Positions 7,958 to 16,690 of a DNA stretch of 64,000 bases are shown here, piece after piece (within the stretch, counting starts at the first letter, position 1; each line of letters opens with the position of its first letter). The notes under the pieces are model-generated. The model did no database searches and was not told the DNA's origin. It saw only the letters and a program-made list of their open reading frames with translations. Location: the NCBI RefSeq assembly GCF_003259435.1, contig NZ_QLMA01000001.1, positions 992,001-1,056,000 on the forward strand, given 5' to 3'. The translations under genes were made by a program, and so were the position numbers. Origin of the DNA: Chitinophaga dinghuensis (lineage in GTDB: Bacteria; Bacteroidota; Bacteroidia; Chitinophagales; Chitinophagaceae).

Positions 7958-9340
7958 ATGTGGAGTAAGAAACTCTTGCTGTTGGCGCTATTATCCTTTC
8001 TGATGAATGAATACCTATGCGCTCAACAGGTCTTTACCCTTCAGCAGGCCATCGATACCGCTATTGCCAATTACGGTACTATTAAAGCGAAAGCCAGTTA
8101 TACCGCTGCTGCCAATGAGCAGGTAAAGCAGGCGCGCCGCGACTATCTGCCTAATGTAAATTTATCGGCCCAGCAGGACTATGGGACCATCAACGGCCAA
8201 AATGGCCCCATGTATGGCTTTGGTGGCCTCGCGGCCTCTTCTTCCGGCGTACCGCTGGACCACCAGAACTGGAACGCTGCCTTCGGCGCCTTATATCTCA
8301 CCAACATAAACTGGGACTTCTTTGCCTTCGGACGCGCAAAGGAGAAAATAAAAACCGCAATGGCGGCTGCTACTCAGAACGATAAAGATTGGCAACAGGA
8401 AATTTTCAGACACAAAATTAAAGTGGCAGCCGCTTATTTAAATCTTGTAGCGGCACAACAGCTTACCCGTTCCTTCAAAGACAACATGGACCGCGCCGAT
8501 ACCGTTCGCAAACTGGTGCGTGTACGCGTGCTCAATCACCTGATTGCCGGCGTCGATTCCTCTCAGGCAAATGCCGAGTATTCCAGCGCCCGCATCACCT
8601 GGACGAAAGCCAAAGATGCTGAACAAGAACAAGGAAATCAACTGGCCCAATTGCTGGGAGTACCTGCTCAGAATTTTACAGTAGATACCGAATTCGTGAA
8701 GAGAATTCCAAATCTCGCTGATGTACAATTATCAGAAGACAATCACCCAGTGTTACAATGGTATAAAAGCAGAATTGCTTTAAGCGATGAACAGGCTAAA
8801 TACTACAAAACACTCTACTATCCTGCCTTTTCAGTAGTAGGCGTATTGCAGACAAGAGGCTCCGGATTTGGCAACAACTATGGCGTGGATCAGCATAACT
8901 TCAGTCAGGGATATTGGGATGGCGTTAACCCTACGCGTACCAACTACTTAATAGGCGTGGGCGTTACCTGGAACATCACCCAGCCGCTGCGTATCTCCCG
9001 ACAAGTAAAAGCACAGCAACAAATCAGCAAAGGTCTGCAATATGAATATGATCTGGCAGACCAACAGATAAAAGCACAAATGCAACTCTCTGATACCAAA
9101 CTGCAAAATGCCCTGGATAATTTCCGGGAAGTGCCGGTGCAAGTGAAAGCTGCTTCTGACGCCTATCTCCAGAAATCCGTCCTTTATAAAAATGGACTGA
9201 CCAACCTGGTGGATCTTACGCAGGCAGCCTATGCGCTGATACGCGCCCAAACAGACAGAGATATCGCTTATGTAAATGTTTGGCAGGCGTTGCTGATAAA
9301 AGCGGCTGCTGCCGGAGATTTCAATGTGTTTACCTACTAA
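7958..9340 (+). CDS. TolC-family outer-membrane efflux protein
   Basis: The 460-residue protein has a signal peptide (to EYLCAQ) and then FTLQQAIDTAIANYGTIKAK, the classic start of the TolC/OEP repeat. Long helical stretches rich in Ala and Gln (KVAAAYLNLVAAQQLTRSFK, and the duplicated second half ending with AYALIRAQTDRDIAYVNVWQ) match the periplasmic alpha-barrel. The protein should form the outer-membrane trimer of a tripartite pump. It is the first gene of the operon, 51 bases before the permease, an outer-membrane-factor-first order that is common in Bacteroidota. Confidence 0.93.
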   Translation: MWSKKLLLLALLSFLMNEYLCAQQVFTLQQAIDTAIANYGTIKAKASYTAAANEQVKQARRDYLPNVNLSAQQDYGTINGQNGPMYGFGGLAASSSGVPLDHQNWNAAFGALYLTNINWDFFAFGRAKEKIKTAMAAATQNDKDWQQEIFRHKIKVAAAYLNLVAAQQLTRSFKDNMDRADTVRKLVRVRVLNHLIAGVDSSQANAEYSSARITWTKAKDAEQEQGNQLAQLLGVPAQNFTVDTEFVKRIPNLADVQLSEDNHPVLQWYKSRIALSDEQAKYYKTLYYPAFSVVGVLQTRGSGFGNNYGVDQHNFSQGYWDGVNPTRTNYLIGVGVTWNITQPLRISRQVKAQQQISKGLQYEYDLADQQIKAQMQLSDTKLQNALDNFREVPVQVKAASDAYLQKSVLYKNGLTNLVDLTQAAYALIRAQTDRDIAYVNVWQALLIKAAAAGDFNVFTY

Positions 9341-9391
9341 CGCTGTCGTATAAACGGAAACCATGCTAGTATTATCTAAGAACAATTTATT

Positions 9392-12300
9392 ATGAACCTG
9401 ATTAGTTTTGCGCTTAAGAAACCTATTACTATTTTGGTACTGGTGGCCGGTCTGTTCTTCTTTGGAATCAAGGCGGTAAACAGTATCAAGATAGATATCT
9501 TTCCTAAACTGGATCTACCCGTATTGTATGTTTCCCATCCATTCGGCGGTTATACCCCTGCCCAGATGGAAACGTATTTCGCTAAACAATATATCAACAT
9601 CTTTCTTTTCGTAAATGGTGTTAAAAGTATTGAAACCAAAAACATCCAGGGTCTCACCCTGATGAAGATCAACTTCTATCCCGGTACCAACATGGCCCAG
9701 GCTGCAGCGGAGGTCAGCGCCTTTTCCAACAGAATACAGGCCATCTTCCCACCTGGTTCCAATCCGCCCTTTATCATTCGCTTCGATGCCTCCACCTTGC
9801 CAGTAGGACAACTCGTACTCAGCAGTGATAAACGCAATAACAACGAATTACTAGATCTGGCAAACGTGTATGTACGTTCTACTTTTACGTCTATACCCGG
9901 ACTGGTAGCCTCTCCTCCATTCGGAGGTAACGTGCGTACCATTGTTATCAAAGCAGACCCGGAATTACTCCGTCAGCATAACATGACAACGGATCAGCTG
10001 GTAGAAGCGATGCGACTGAACAACCAGACAACGCCTTCCGGTAACGTACGTATCGGTGATAAGAACTATATCACACCGGCAAATACCACTATCAGAACGG
10101 TAAAAGACTTTGAGAATATTCCTCTATTCAAAGGAGATGTAAAAAACCTCTATCTCCGGGACGTAGCCACCATTGAAGATGCTGCGGATATCACTTCCGG
10201 TTATGCATTGGTGAATGGTCGCCGCTCCGTATACCTGAGCGTGGCGAAAAGTGCGGATGCTTCTACATGGGAAGTAGTACAAAATCTGAAAGCAGCATTG
10301 CCTAAAATCCAGGCCCAGCTGCCGGAAGATGTGAAATTATCCTATGAGTTTGACCAATCCACCTATGTCATCAACTCTGTAAAAAGTTTGTTATCCGAAG
10401 GTATTATCGGGGCTATTCTCACGGGTCTGATGGTATTGCTCTTCCTGGGCGATGCCAGGGGCGCTGCCATTGTAATCCTGACTATTCCTACCTCTATTAT
10501 ATCGGCGGTATTGTTCCTTTCATTGACAGGACAAACCATCAATATCATGACGCTGAGTGGTCTGGCCCTGGCGATTGGTATCCTGGTAGATGAGAGTACG
10601 GTAACGATAGAAAATATACACCAGCATTTGGATATGGGTAAACCGAAGGCCCTGGCTATCTGGGATGCCTGTCAGGAAATTGCCTTTCCAAAATTGCTGA
10701 TCCTCTTCTGTATCCTGGCGGTATTTGCGCCAGCCTTTACCATGGGCGGTATTCCAGGATCTTTGTTCCTCCCGCTGGCATTGGCGATTGGCTTCAGTAT
10801 GATCATCTCCTATTTCCTGGCACAGACATTCGTACCTGTGATGGCCAACTGGATGATGAAAGGTAAACACCACAAAAAATCAGATGGTAAACTGATGACG
10901 GATGCAGAAGAATATGAAGCAGCCGGTTTGCCAAAAGGTAGTGAAAAGAATACCTGGGATCAGAAAGAAATGCTGGTAAAACATGCCGACAGCAACCGGG
11001 ATGGTAAAATCAGTCGCTTCGAAAAATTACGTCAGCGTTATCTTCGCTTCCTGGATAGAATGATGCCTTATCGTCGTCCGATTGTAATTGGCTACCTCGT
11101 AGTAGTGGGAGCTCTTGCAGCCTTGATGTTTATCGGTATAGGCAGAGACGTATTACCGAAAGTAAACAGTGGCCAGTTCCAGGTGAGACTACGCTTGCCG
11201 GATGGTACCCGTATTGAAAATACAGAAGCTGCGACTCTCAAACTGACAGATGCCATCAATAACCTGGTAGGAAAAGAACATGTGTCTATCACCTCTGCTT
11301 ATGTAGGGATGCATCCGCAACAGTTTTCCATCAGTCCTGTCTTCCTTTGGATGGCGGGTCCTCATGAGGCGGTGTTGCAGGTAGCATTGAAAGAGGATTA
11401 CAAAGTAAACCTGGATGAGCTGAAAGATAAGATCAGGCATAAGATGGAAGAAGTCAGTCCCCAAATGAAATTATCATTTGAGCCGATTGAGTTAACAGAT
11501 AAGATTTTGAGTCAGGGTTCTCCTACACCGGTAGAGGTAAGGTTCTCTGGTCGTGATAAGAAAATGAATGAGCTGTACGCTCAAAAAATGGTAACAGAAC
11601 TGAAAAAGATTGCCTATCTCCGGGATGTGCAGATTGGACAGTCAATTCATTATCCAGCGGTGAATGTGGAAATTGACCGTGTACGCGCGGCACAGTTGGG
11701 CGTGGATATGACCGACGTTTCTCGTTCCTTGATTGCATCCACTTCTTCTTCCCGATATACAGAAAAGAATATCTGGGTAGATGAAAAAGGAGGCAATAGC
11801 TATAGCGTACAGGTACAGATTCCGGAGAGTAAGATGGCTAGTAAGGATGATATTAGTGAGATACCATTGCTTAAGAATGCTTCCCGTCCGGTATTAGGGG
11901 ATGTGGCGGACCTGAAAGATGGCGTTACTTACGGAGAAACCGACAACCTTGGCGCTATGCCAATGCTAACGGTAACGGCTAACCTGAATAAAAAGGATTT
12001 AGGCTTTGCTGCCGGAGATGTGAAAAAAGCCATTGCTAACCTGGGAACACTCCCGCGTGGTTTGAATGTGGAAATGATTGGTTTGAGTACAACGTTGAAG
12101 GATACACTGGATAGTTTACAAGGGGGATTGCTGGTAGCCATTGTAGTAATATTCCTGATGCTGGCGGCCAACTTCCAGTCGTTCCGCGTATCTGCGGTGG
12201 TATTGGCAACGGTACCTGCGGTATTGTTAGGCTCGCTGGTATTGCTGATGATATGTCATTCTACCTTGAACCTGCAATCGTACATGGGGATGATCATGTC

Positions 12301-12667
12301 GGTGGGTGTATCCATATCTAACGCCGTATTGTTGATCACTAATGCCGAGCAGTTACGTAAATCCAATGGGGATGCGTTGTTATCAGCCAGAGAGGCAGCA
12401 GCATTACGTTTGCGACCTATTCTGATGACAGCCCTGGCCATGGTGGTAGGTATGATTCCAATGGCGAGCGGACTCGGAGAAGCGGGAGATCAGTCGTCTC
12501 CGCTGGGAAGGGCCGTAGTGGGCGGTTTGATCGCGTCTACCTTTGCGGCACTCTTTATTCTGCCATTGGCCTTTGCATGGGGACAGGGAAGAGCTACTAC
12601 ACAAAGCGTTTCACTGCATCCTAGGGATGAAGAAAGTATTCACTATATTCCTGAAGACGAAAAATAA
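9392..12667 (+). CDS. RND-family efflux permease (AcrB-like) with an EF-hand loop
   Basis: The 1091-residue protein has the AcrB layout: TM1 (PITILVLVAGLFFFG), porter domain, TM2-6, a cytoplasmic linker, and the repeat from TM7 (PIVIGYLVVVGALAALMFI) to TM12. The proton-relay region in TM4 reads GLALAIGILVDESTVTIENI, Asp400-Glu401 in place of the usual Asp-Asp, and the TM10 motif GVSISNAVLLITNA has Ser976 where AcrB has Lys940. The linker between the halves carries DSNRDGKISRFE (residues 533-544), a full EF-hand loop with flanking helices, and the protein is about 40 residues longer than AcrB. The substrate cannot be told from sequence; the heavy-metal signature of CusA is absent. Confidence 0.93.
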   Translation: MNLISFALKKPITILVLVAGLFFFGIKAVNSIKIDIFPKLDLPVLYVSHPFGGYTPAQMETYFAKQYINIFLFVNGVKSIETKNIQGLTLMKINFYPGTNMAQAAAEVSAFSNRIQAIFPPGSNPPFIIRFDASTLPVGQLVLSSDKRNNNELLDLANVYVRSTFTSIPGLVASPPFGGNVRTIVIKADPELLRQHNMTTDQLVEAMRLNNQTTPSGNVRIGDKNYITPANTTIRTVKDFENIPLFKGDVKNLYLRDVATIEDAADITSGYALVNGRRSVYLSVAKSADASTWEVVQNLKAALPKIQAQLPEDVKLSYEFDQSTYVINSVKSLLSEGIIGAILTGLMVLLFLGDARGAAIVILTIPTSIISAVLFLSLTGQTINIMTLSGLALAIGILVDESTVTIENIHQHLDMGKPKALAIWDACQEIAFPKLLILFCILAVFAPAFTMGGIPGSLFLPLALAIGFSMIISYFLAQTFVPVMANWMMKGKHHKKSDGKLMTDAEEYEAAGLPKGSEKNTWDQKEMLVKHADSNRDGKISRFEKLRQRYLRFLDRMMPYRRPIVIGYLVVVGALAALMFIGIGRDVLPKVNSGQFQVRLRLPDGTRIENTEAATLKLTDAINNLVGKEHVSITSAYVGMHPQQFSISPVFLWMAGPHEAVLQVALKEDYKVNLDELKDKIRHKMEEVSPQMKLSFEPIELTDKILSQGSPTPVEVRFSGRDKKMNELYAQKMVTELKKIAYLRDVQIGQSIHYPAVNVEIDRVRAAQLGVDMTDVSRSLIASTSSSRYTEKNIWVDEKGGNSYSVQVQIPESKMASKDDISEIPLLKNASRPVLGDVADLKDGVTYGETDNLGAMPMLTVTANLNKKDLGFAAGDVKKAIANLGTLPRGLNVEMIGLSTTLKDTLDSLQGGLLVAIVVIFLMLAANFQSFRVSAVVLATVPAVLLGSLVLLMICHSTLNLQSYMGMIMSVGVSISNAVLLITNAEQLRKSNGDALLSAREAAALRLRPILMTALAMVVGMIPMASGLGEAGDQSSPLGRAVVGGLIASTFAALFILPLAFAWGQGRATTQSVSLHPRDEESIHYIPEDEK

Positions 12668-12695
12668 ATTATAAAATTTTTATAAATCGAATCAT

Positions 12696-13817
12696 ATGAA
12701 CAGCGGTTTGCGTAATTTTTTTCCTTTCTTATCAGCCATGATGCTCACGGCTGGGCTATACAGCTGCGGGAATTCCGATGCTAAGGAGGAAAAGGCTGCT
12801 GCTGCGGAAGCGGCGCCAGCTCTGCAGGCATTTAATTTGCAAAAAGGGAACGTTTCCTCCAACATAAAAATACCAGGTGAGCTGATTGCCTTTCAACAGG
12901 TAGACCTGTATGCAAAGGTGAGTAGCTTTGTAAGAAAGCTGAATGCAGACGTGGGTACACAGGTAAGCGAGGGACAGTTATTAGCGACGATGGAAGCGCC
13001 TGAGTTAAATGCGCAATTGTCCGGAGCGGAGTCTAAACTGAAATCCCAGGAAGCTATTTATTTATCCAGCAAAGCGAACTACGATCGTTTACTGGAAACC
13101 AGCAAAACGCCTGGTACGGTATCTCAGAACGACCTGGATATTGCTTTCGCCCGTCAGAAGTCAGACCTGGCTCAACTGGATGCTGCAAAGGCAGCTTTGC
13201 GGGAAGTCGGCGATAACAGAAATTACCTGACTATCCGTGCCCCATTCTCCGGGGTGATTACTGCCCGTAACGTAAGTGCAGGCGCCTATGTAGGCCCGGC
13301 AGGAAAGGGTTCTGAACTGCCAATTTTTACCTTGCAGGAACAGAAAAAATTAAGGCTGGTAGTGAGCGTACCGGAAGCGTATACCAGTTATCTTACTAGC
13401 CAGAGCGAAGTGGCCTTTACGATTCATTCCCTGAATAACCGGAAATTTACGGGTAAAGTCATTCGTCTGGCAGGCGCACTGGATCGCAAGTTGCGCTCTC
13501 AGCACATAGAGATCGATGTTCCCAATAACGATAAAATCTTGCTGCCTGGAATGATTGCAGAAGTGAGCATTCCGTTGAACAGCGCTACCAGCAACTTTGT
13601 AGTGCCGTCTACTGCTATTCTGAATTCCACAAAAGGAGTTTTTGTGATCAAAATCCAGGATCATAAAACGAAATGGGTGCCTGTTACTACTGGCCGCAGT
13701 GAAGATGGTAAAACCGAAATCTTCGGTGATCTGAACGAAGGAGATACATTGATTACAGCTGCTACAGAAGAAGTGAGGGATGATGTGACCGTGCCCGCAG
13801 TGAAAGTAGGAAAATAG
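12696..13817 (+). CDS. RND efflux periplasmic adaptor (membrane fusion) lipoprotein
   Basis: The 373-residue protein has a lipoprotein signal (MMLTAGLYSCGNSD), then the lipoyl/barrel-sandwich half NIKIPGELIAFQQVDLYAKV and VRKLNADVGTQVSEGQLLATM, an alpha-hairpin of about 90 residues, the second lipoyl half YLTIRAPFSGVITARNVSAG, a beta-barrel and a membrane-proximal domain (PSTAILNSTKGVFVIK, GDTLITAATEEVRDDVTV). It links the permease to the TolC-type channel. Last gene of the operon, 28 bases after the permease, with a strong terminator behind it. Confidence 0.93.
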   Translation: MNSGLRNFFPFLSAMMLTAGLYSCGNSDAKEEKAAAAEAAPALQAFNLQKGNVSSNIKIPGELIAFQQVDLYAKVSSFVRKLNADVGTQVSEGQLLATMEAPELNAQLSGAESKLKSQEAIYLSSKANYDRLLETSKTPGTVSQNDLDIAFARQKSDLAQLDAAKAALREVGDNRNYLTIRAPFSGVITARNVSAGAYVGPAGKGSELPIFTLQEQKKLRLVVSVPEAYTSYLTSQSEVAFTIHSLNNRKFTGKVIRLAGALDRKLRSQHIEIDVPNNDKILLPGMIAEVSIPLNSATSNFVVPSTAILNSTKGVFVIKIQDHKTKWVPVTTGRSEDGKTEIFGDLNEGDTLITAATEEVRDDVTVPAVKVGK

Positions 13818-13837
13818 AATGGATGTTGTCTAATAAG

Positions 13838-13882
13838 AAAGGAGTTGGGTGAGTTTCATCCAACTCCTTTTGCGTTTTTTCT
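13838..13882 (+). terminator. Rho-independent terminator of the efflux operon
   Basis: AAAGGAGTTGG at 13838-13848 pairs perfectly with CCAACTCCTTT at 13860-13870, followed by TGCGTTTTTT. It overlaps the 3' end of the convergent Panacea pseudogene. Confidence 0.85.
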
Positions 13883-14424
13883 TTCCTGCGCCTTTTTTTC
13901 TTTTTCCGCTAGTTTTTCCCTCCTTACTTTTCCGCCATGGAAATGAGCATACATCGCTCTGAATGTAATTTTTCTACCACGTCCTACAAATCCTAATCCT
14001 GCTCTGGCATTTAGCCATGGGGCTTCGCCATATGTTAAGTACCCCAAAAAACCCAAATCCAGCTTACCATAGGCATTGATTATATCATGAATGAACCGGG
14101 ACTGTCTTTCTTCCAATTGCAGGGATTGTAATTTGACCCTGGTGGCTTCCGTTAGATCCATACCAACTGGGAGTTCTGGCTTTATCTGGTTTTCCAGGTA
14201 CGCATCATCATCATATTTATCAGCAAAAGCAGGATATACCGGGCCGCTACCCCAGGCTTCAGGCACTTCCCTGAATAATGGATGTTTTCGAAAAAGACAA
14301 GATGCCAGGCTTGCAGGTAGTATAATAACCTGTGAACTCTTTGCTTTTGTGATTCCAGGCCTGCTGCATTTAAATAAAGAATGACATAATCAGCTAAATC
14401 AAAAAATTTTACTTCTGTAGGCAT
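13856..14424 (-). pseudogene. Panacea (DUF4065, SocA/GepA-like) antitoxin-type protein, frameshifted
   Basis: Two overlapping minus-strand frames together make one protein of about 190 residues. The first, from ATG at 14424, reads MPTEVKFFDLADYVILYLN and RVHRLLYYLQAWHLVFFE; the second continues HPLFREVPEAWGSGPVYPAF and ends near 13856. Joined, these give the DUF4065 signature (LQKLLYY-QAW, then EAW--GPV-P). The switch lies near 14290, in a run of four A bases on the coding strand, where one missing base breaks the frame. Panacea proteins act as antitoxins for many unrelated toxins; no toxin gene is seen beside it. A sequencing error in the A-run would restore an intact gene. Confidence 0.65.
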
Positions 14425-14771
14425 TGTTAATTTAATTGGTTTGAAATAATAGTTAGGAACACTGAATCTATTACCAGCATTAAAAAAAACGCCGATCATC
14501 ATATTCAATGACGAATACATAAAATTTAGGCAAGAAGGAGGGGAGGTGTGTATAAAAATAGGAAGTCAGTCAATATATATAAAATGATGATAATGGCCAA
14601 ACTGGCCATCAGACAGACTTACAATCTCCGGCAAGAGGAAACGAATTTAATACTAACTTTTAAGCGCACAAAAAAAAACTGCGATTTTTCAAAAAGTTAT
14701 ACCAATATTTTCAAACTTAAATTTAGATTATTACGGCCTTTAATTATTTTAGTGCCAGAAATCGGGAGAAT
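14425..14771. other. AT-rich intergenic stretch without a convincing gene
   Basis: This 347-base gap between the Panacea remnant and the first ECF sigma gene is rich in A and T. Short open frames in it have no recognisable content. It presumably holds the promoters of both flanking genes, but I could not place them. Confidence 0.5.
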
Positions 14772-15362
14772 TTGACAAGGGATACCACTTATAGTGACCT
14801 GGAACTGATAAGCATGTTGAAACGGGGAGATGTCCATGCATTTGATATGCTGTATTCCCGCCATTGGTCTGGTATGTACCAGGCGGCTTTTTACCTGCTG
14901 CGAGATCAGAATGCCTGCATGGATATTGTGCAGGATATTTTTGCGTGGCTATGGGAGAAGCGCGACCAGCTGGAGATACAGGCTGTACCTTCCTATCTCC
15001 GCGCTGCGGTTAGATTTAAAGTGGCCAACTATATCCGCTCCGGGAAAATCCGGGAAGGATTTTATACGGAACTGGCTGGGATCACAATGCCATCTATCCC
15101 AGGCCCGCAGGATTTCCTGGAACTGAATGACCTTAAAATAGTCATACAGGAAGTCATCAACAGTCTGCCTCCTAAATGCCGGGAGATTTTCCTCCTCAGC
15201 AGAGACGGACAACTCACCAATCAGCAAATTGCTGACCTGTTACAAATTTCTGTCAAAACTGTGGAAGCACAGAAAACGATTGCACTAAAACGCATCCGAT
15301 CCGCCGTAGAACCTCATCTGCTGGCGATGTTACTACTACCTGTCGTTACCCATTGTCATTAA
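14772..15362 (+). CDS. ECF-family RNA polymerase sigma factor
   Basis: The 196-residue protein has sigma region 2 (AFDMLYSRHWSGMYQAAF, then CMDIVQDIFAWLWEKR) and region 4 (VINSLPPKCREIFLLS, LTNQQIADLLQISVKTVEAQ). It starts at TTG with GGGAGA seven bases upstream; an ATG at 14814 would cut into the N-terminal helix. The hydrophobic tail LLAMLLLPVV is common in bacteroidal ECF factors. It stands directly before a FecR-type anti-sigma gene and a SusC/SusD pair, so it most likely switches on that transporter when its substrate is bound. Confidence 0.92.
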   Translation: MTRDTTYSDLELISMLKRGDVHAFDMLYSRHWSGMYQAAFYLLRDQNACMDIVQDIFAWLWEKRDQLEIQAVPSYLRAAVRFKVANYIRSGKIREGFYTELAGITMPSIPGPQDFLELNDLKIVIQEVINSLPPKCREIFLLSRDGQLTNQQIADLLQISVKTVEAQKTIALKRIRSAVEPHLLAMLLLPVVTHCH

Positions 15363-15442
15363 TTGAAAAGAAACAGAAAAATTTTTGCCCCGCTTTAAGG
15401 GTATAGGTTTTTCTAAGTGCCTATGTATGTGATCACGTTTGT

Positions 15443-16576
15443 ATGACAAGAGAGGAACTATTTTTATTGGCTGAAAAAGTAGCATCAGGAACCGCTTCTG
15501 ATATGGAGCTGATGCAGTACAACCAGGTTTTCCATGCCTTCCGGGCGGAAGAGAACTGGAATGAAGCTCTCCTTGGCAATAAACAAGAAATGGAAACGGC
15601 CATCAGAAAACGATTGCAGCCGATATTGGAGAAACGTCGCGTGCCTAATCTGCAACCATTCTATAAATGGGCTGCTGCGGCAATGGTGGCTGCAATGATG
15701 ACAACCGGTTATTTTTATTTCAGAACAGAACGCGCTGTGCTGGCGCCACAAGCGGAACGTTTTCATAATGATATTCCTGCGCCAGCCGGAAACCATGCTG
15801 TGCTTACTTTATCAAACGGTCGGCAAATATTATTGGATAGCGCCAGCAATGGACTGCTGGCGCAGCAAGGAACGGTAACCGTTTCCATGGCAGCCAACGG
15901 TCAAATCATCTACAACGGTACAGATCAGGTCAGCAATGTCAATACGGTACAAGTACCGCAAGGAAGCCGGCCACTGGCCATGGTATTATCAGACGGGACG
16001 AAAGTATGGATAGACGCGGGTTCTTCGCTGACATATCCTACCGTATTCACCGGCAAATCAAGAGTCGTTACCGTTACCGGACAGGCATTCTTCGATGTTA
16101 CGCCGAACAGTCATGAACCATTCCTGGTGAAAAACAGCATGGATAGTTCCACTGTAGACGTACTCGGTACCAGCTTTAACATCAGGGCTTTTCATGATGA
16201 ACATATTGTGAAACTCACCCTCCTGGATGGAGCCGTTAAATTCAATACCACAAAGACGACGCAGCTCCTGCACCCGGGACAACAGGCCGCTGCTGCCGCC
16301 AATGGCGCTATACAGCTTACAGCAATAGCAGATCTGAAAGCAATAACAGCCTGGAAAGAAGGACTGTTTTATTTTAATGGAACCGACATACCCACCATCA
16401 TGTCGGAATTACAACGGTATTATAATGTAGAAGTAGTTTATCAAACGGATGTGCGAGACTTTTTTGTCGCTAAAATACCAAGGGATGTGCCTGTGTCTCA
16501 GTTACTGAATCTGTTGGAGATGACCAATCTCGTTCATTTCAAAATTGACGGACGGAGAATTACAGTGATAAAATAG
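15443..16576 (+). CDS. FecR-type anti-sigma factor
   Basis: The 377-residue protein has an N-terminal cytoplasmic part that would bind the sigma factor, one transmembrane helix at about residues 73-92 (KWAAAAMVAAMMTTGYFYF), a periplasmic FecR domain (VQVPQGSRPLAMVLSDGTKV, PTVFTGKSRVVTVTGQAFF, TVDVLGTSFNIRAF, VKLTLLDGAVKF) and a C-terminal DUF4974 domain (GTDIPTIMSELQRYYNVEVV to HFKIDGRRITVIK). It should relay substrate binding by the downstream STN-bearing SusC to the ECF factor. Confidence 0.93.
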   Translation: MTREELFLLAEKVASGTASDMELMQYNQVFHAFRAEENWNEALLGNKQEMETAIRKRLQPILEKRRVPNLQPFYKWAAAAMVAAMMTTGYFYFRTERAVLAPQAERFHNDIPAPAGNHAVLTLSNGRQILLDSASNGLLAQQGTVTVSMAANGQIIYNGTDQVSNVNTVQVPQGSRPLAMVLSDGTKVWIDAGSSLTYPTVFTGKSRVVTVTGQAFFDVTPNSHEPFLVKNSMDSSTVDVLGTSFNIRAFHDEHIVKLTLLDGAVKFNTTKTTQLLHPGQQAAAAANGAIQLTAIADLKAITAWKEGLFYFNGTDIPTIMSELQRYYNVEVVYQTDVRDFFVAKIPRDVPVSQLLNLLEMTNLVHFKIDGRRITVIK

Positions 16577-16690
16577 TCATGCACCATTACCATCATTCAT
16601 CGCTATAAGGTCCATGGATTTTATAGAAGGGAAAGTATTGTCTGAATCTACCGCAATAGCGGCATTATTAATGAAAATCAACCAGAAGCT

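Noticed and set aside
14548..14775. A 75-codon plus-strand frame before the first ECF sigma gene
   Set aside because: Basic, low-complexity translation in AT-rich DNA, running into the sigma gene in a different frame; no support as a gene.
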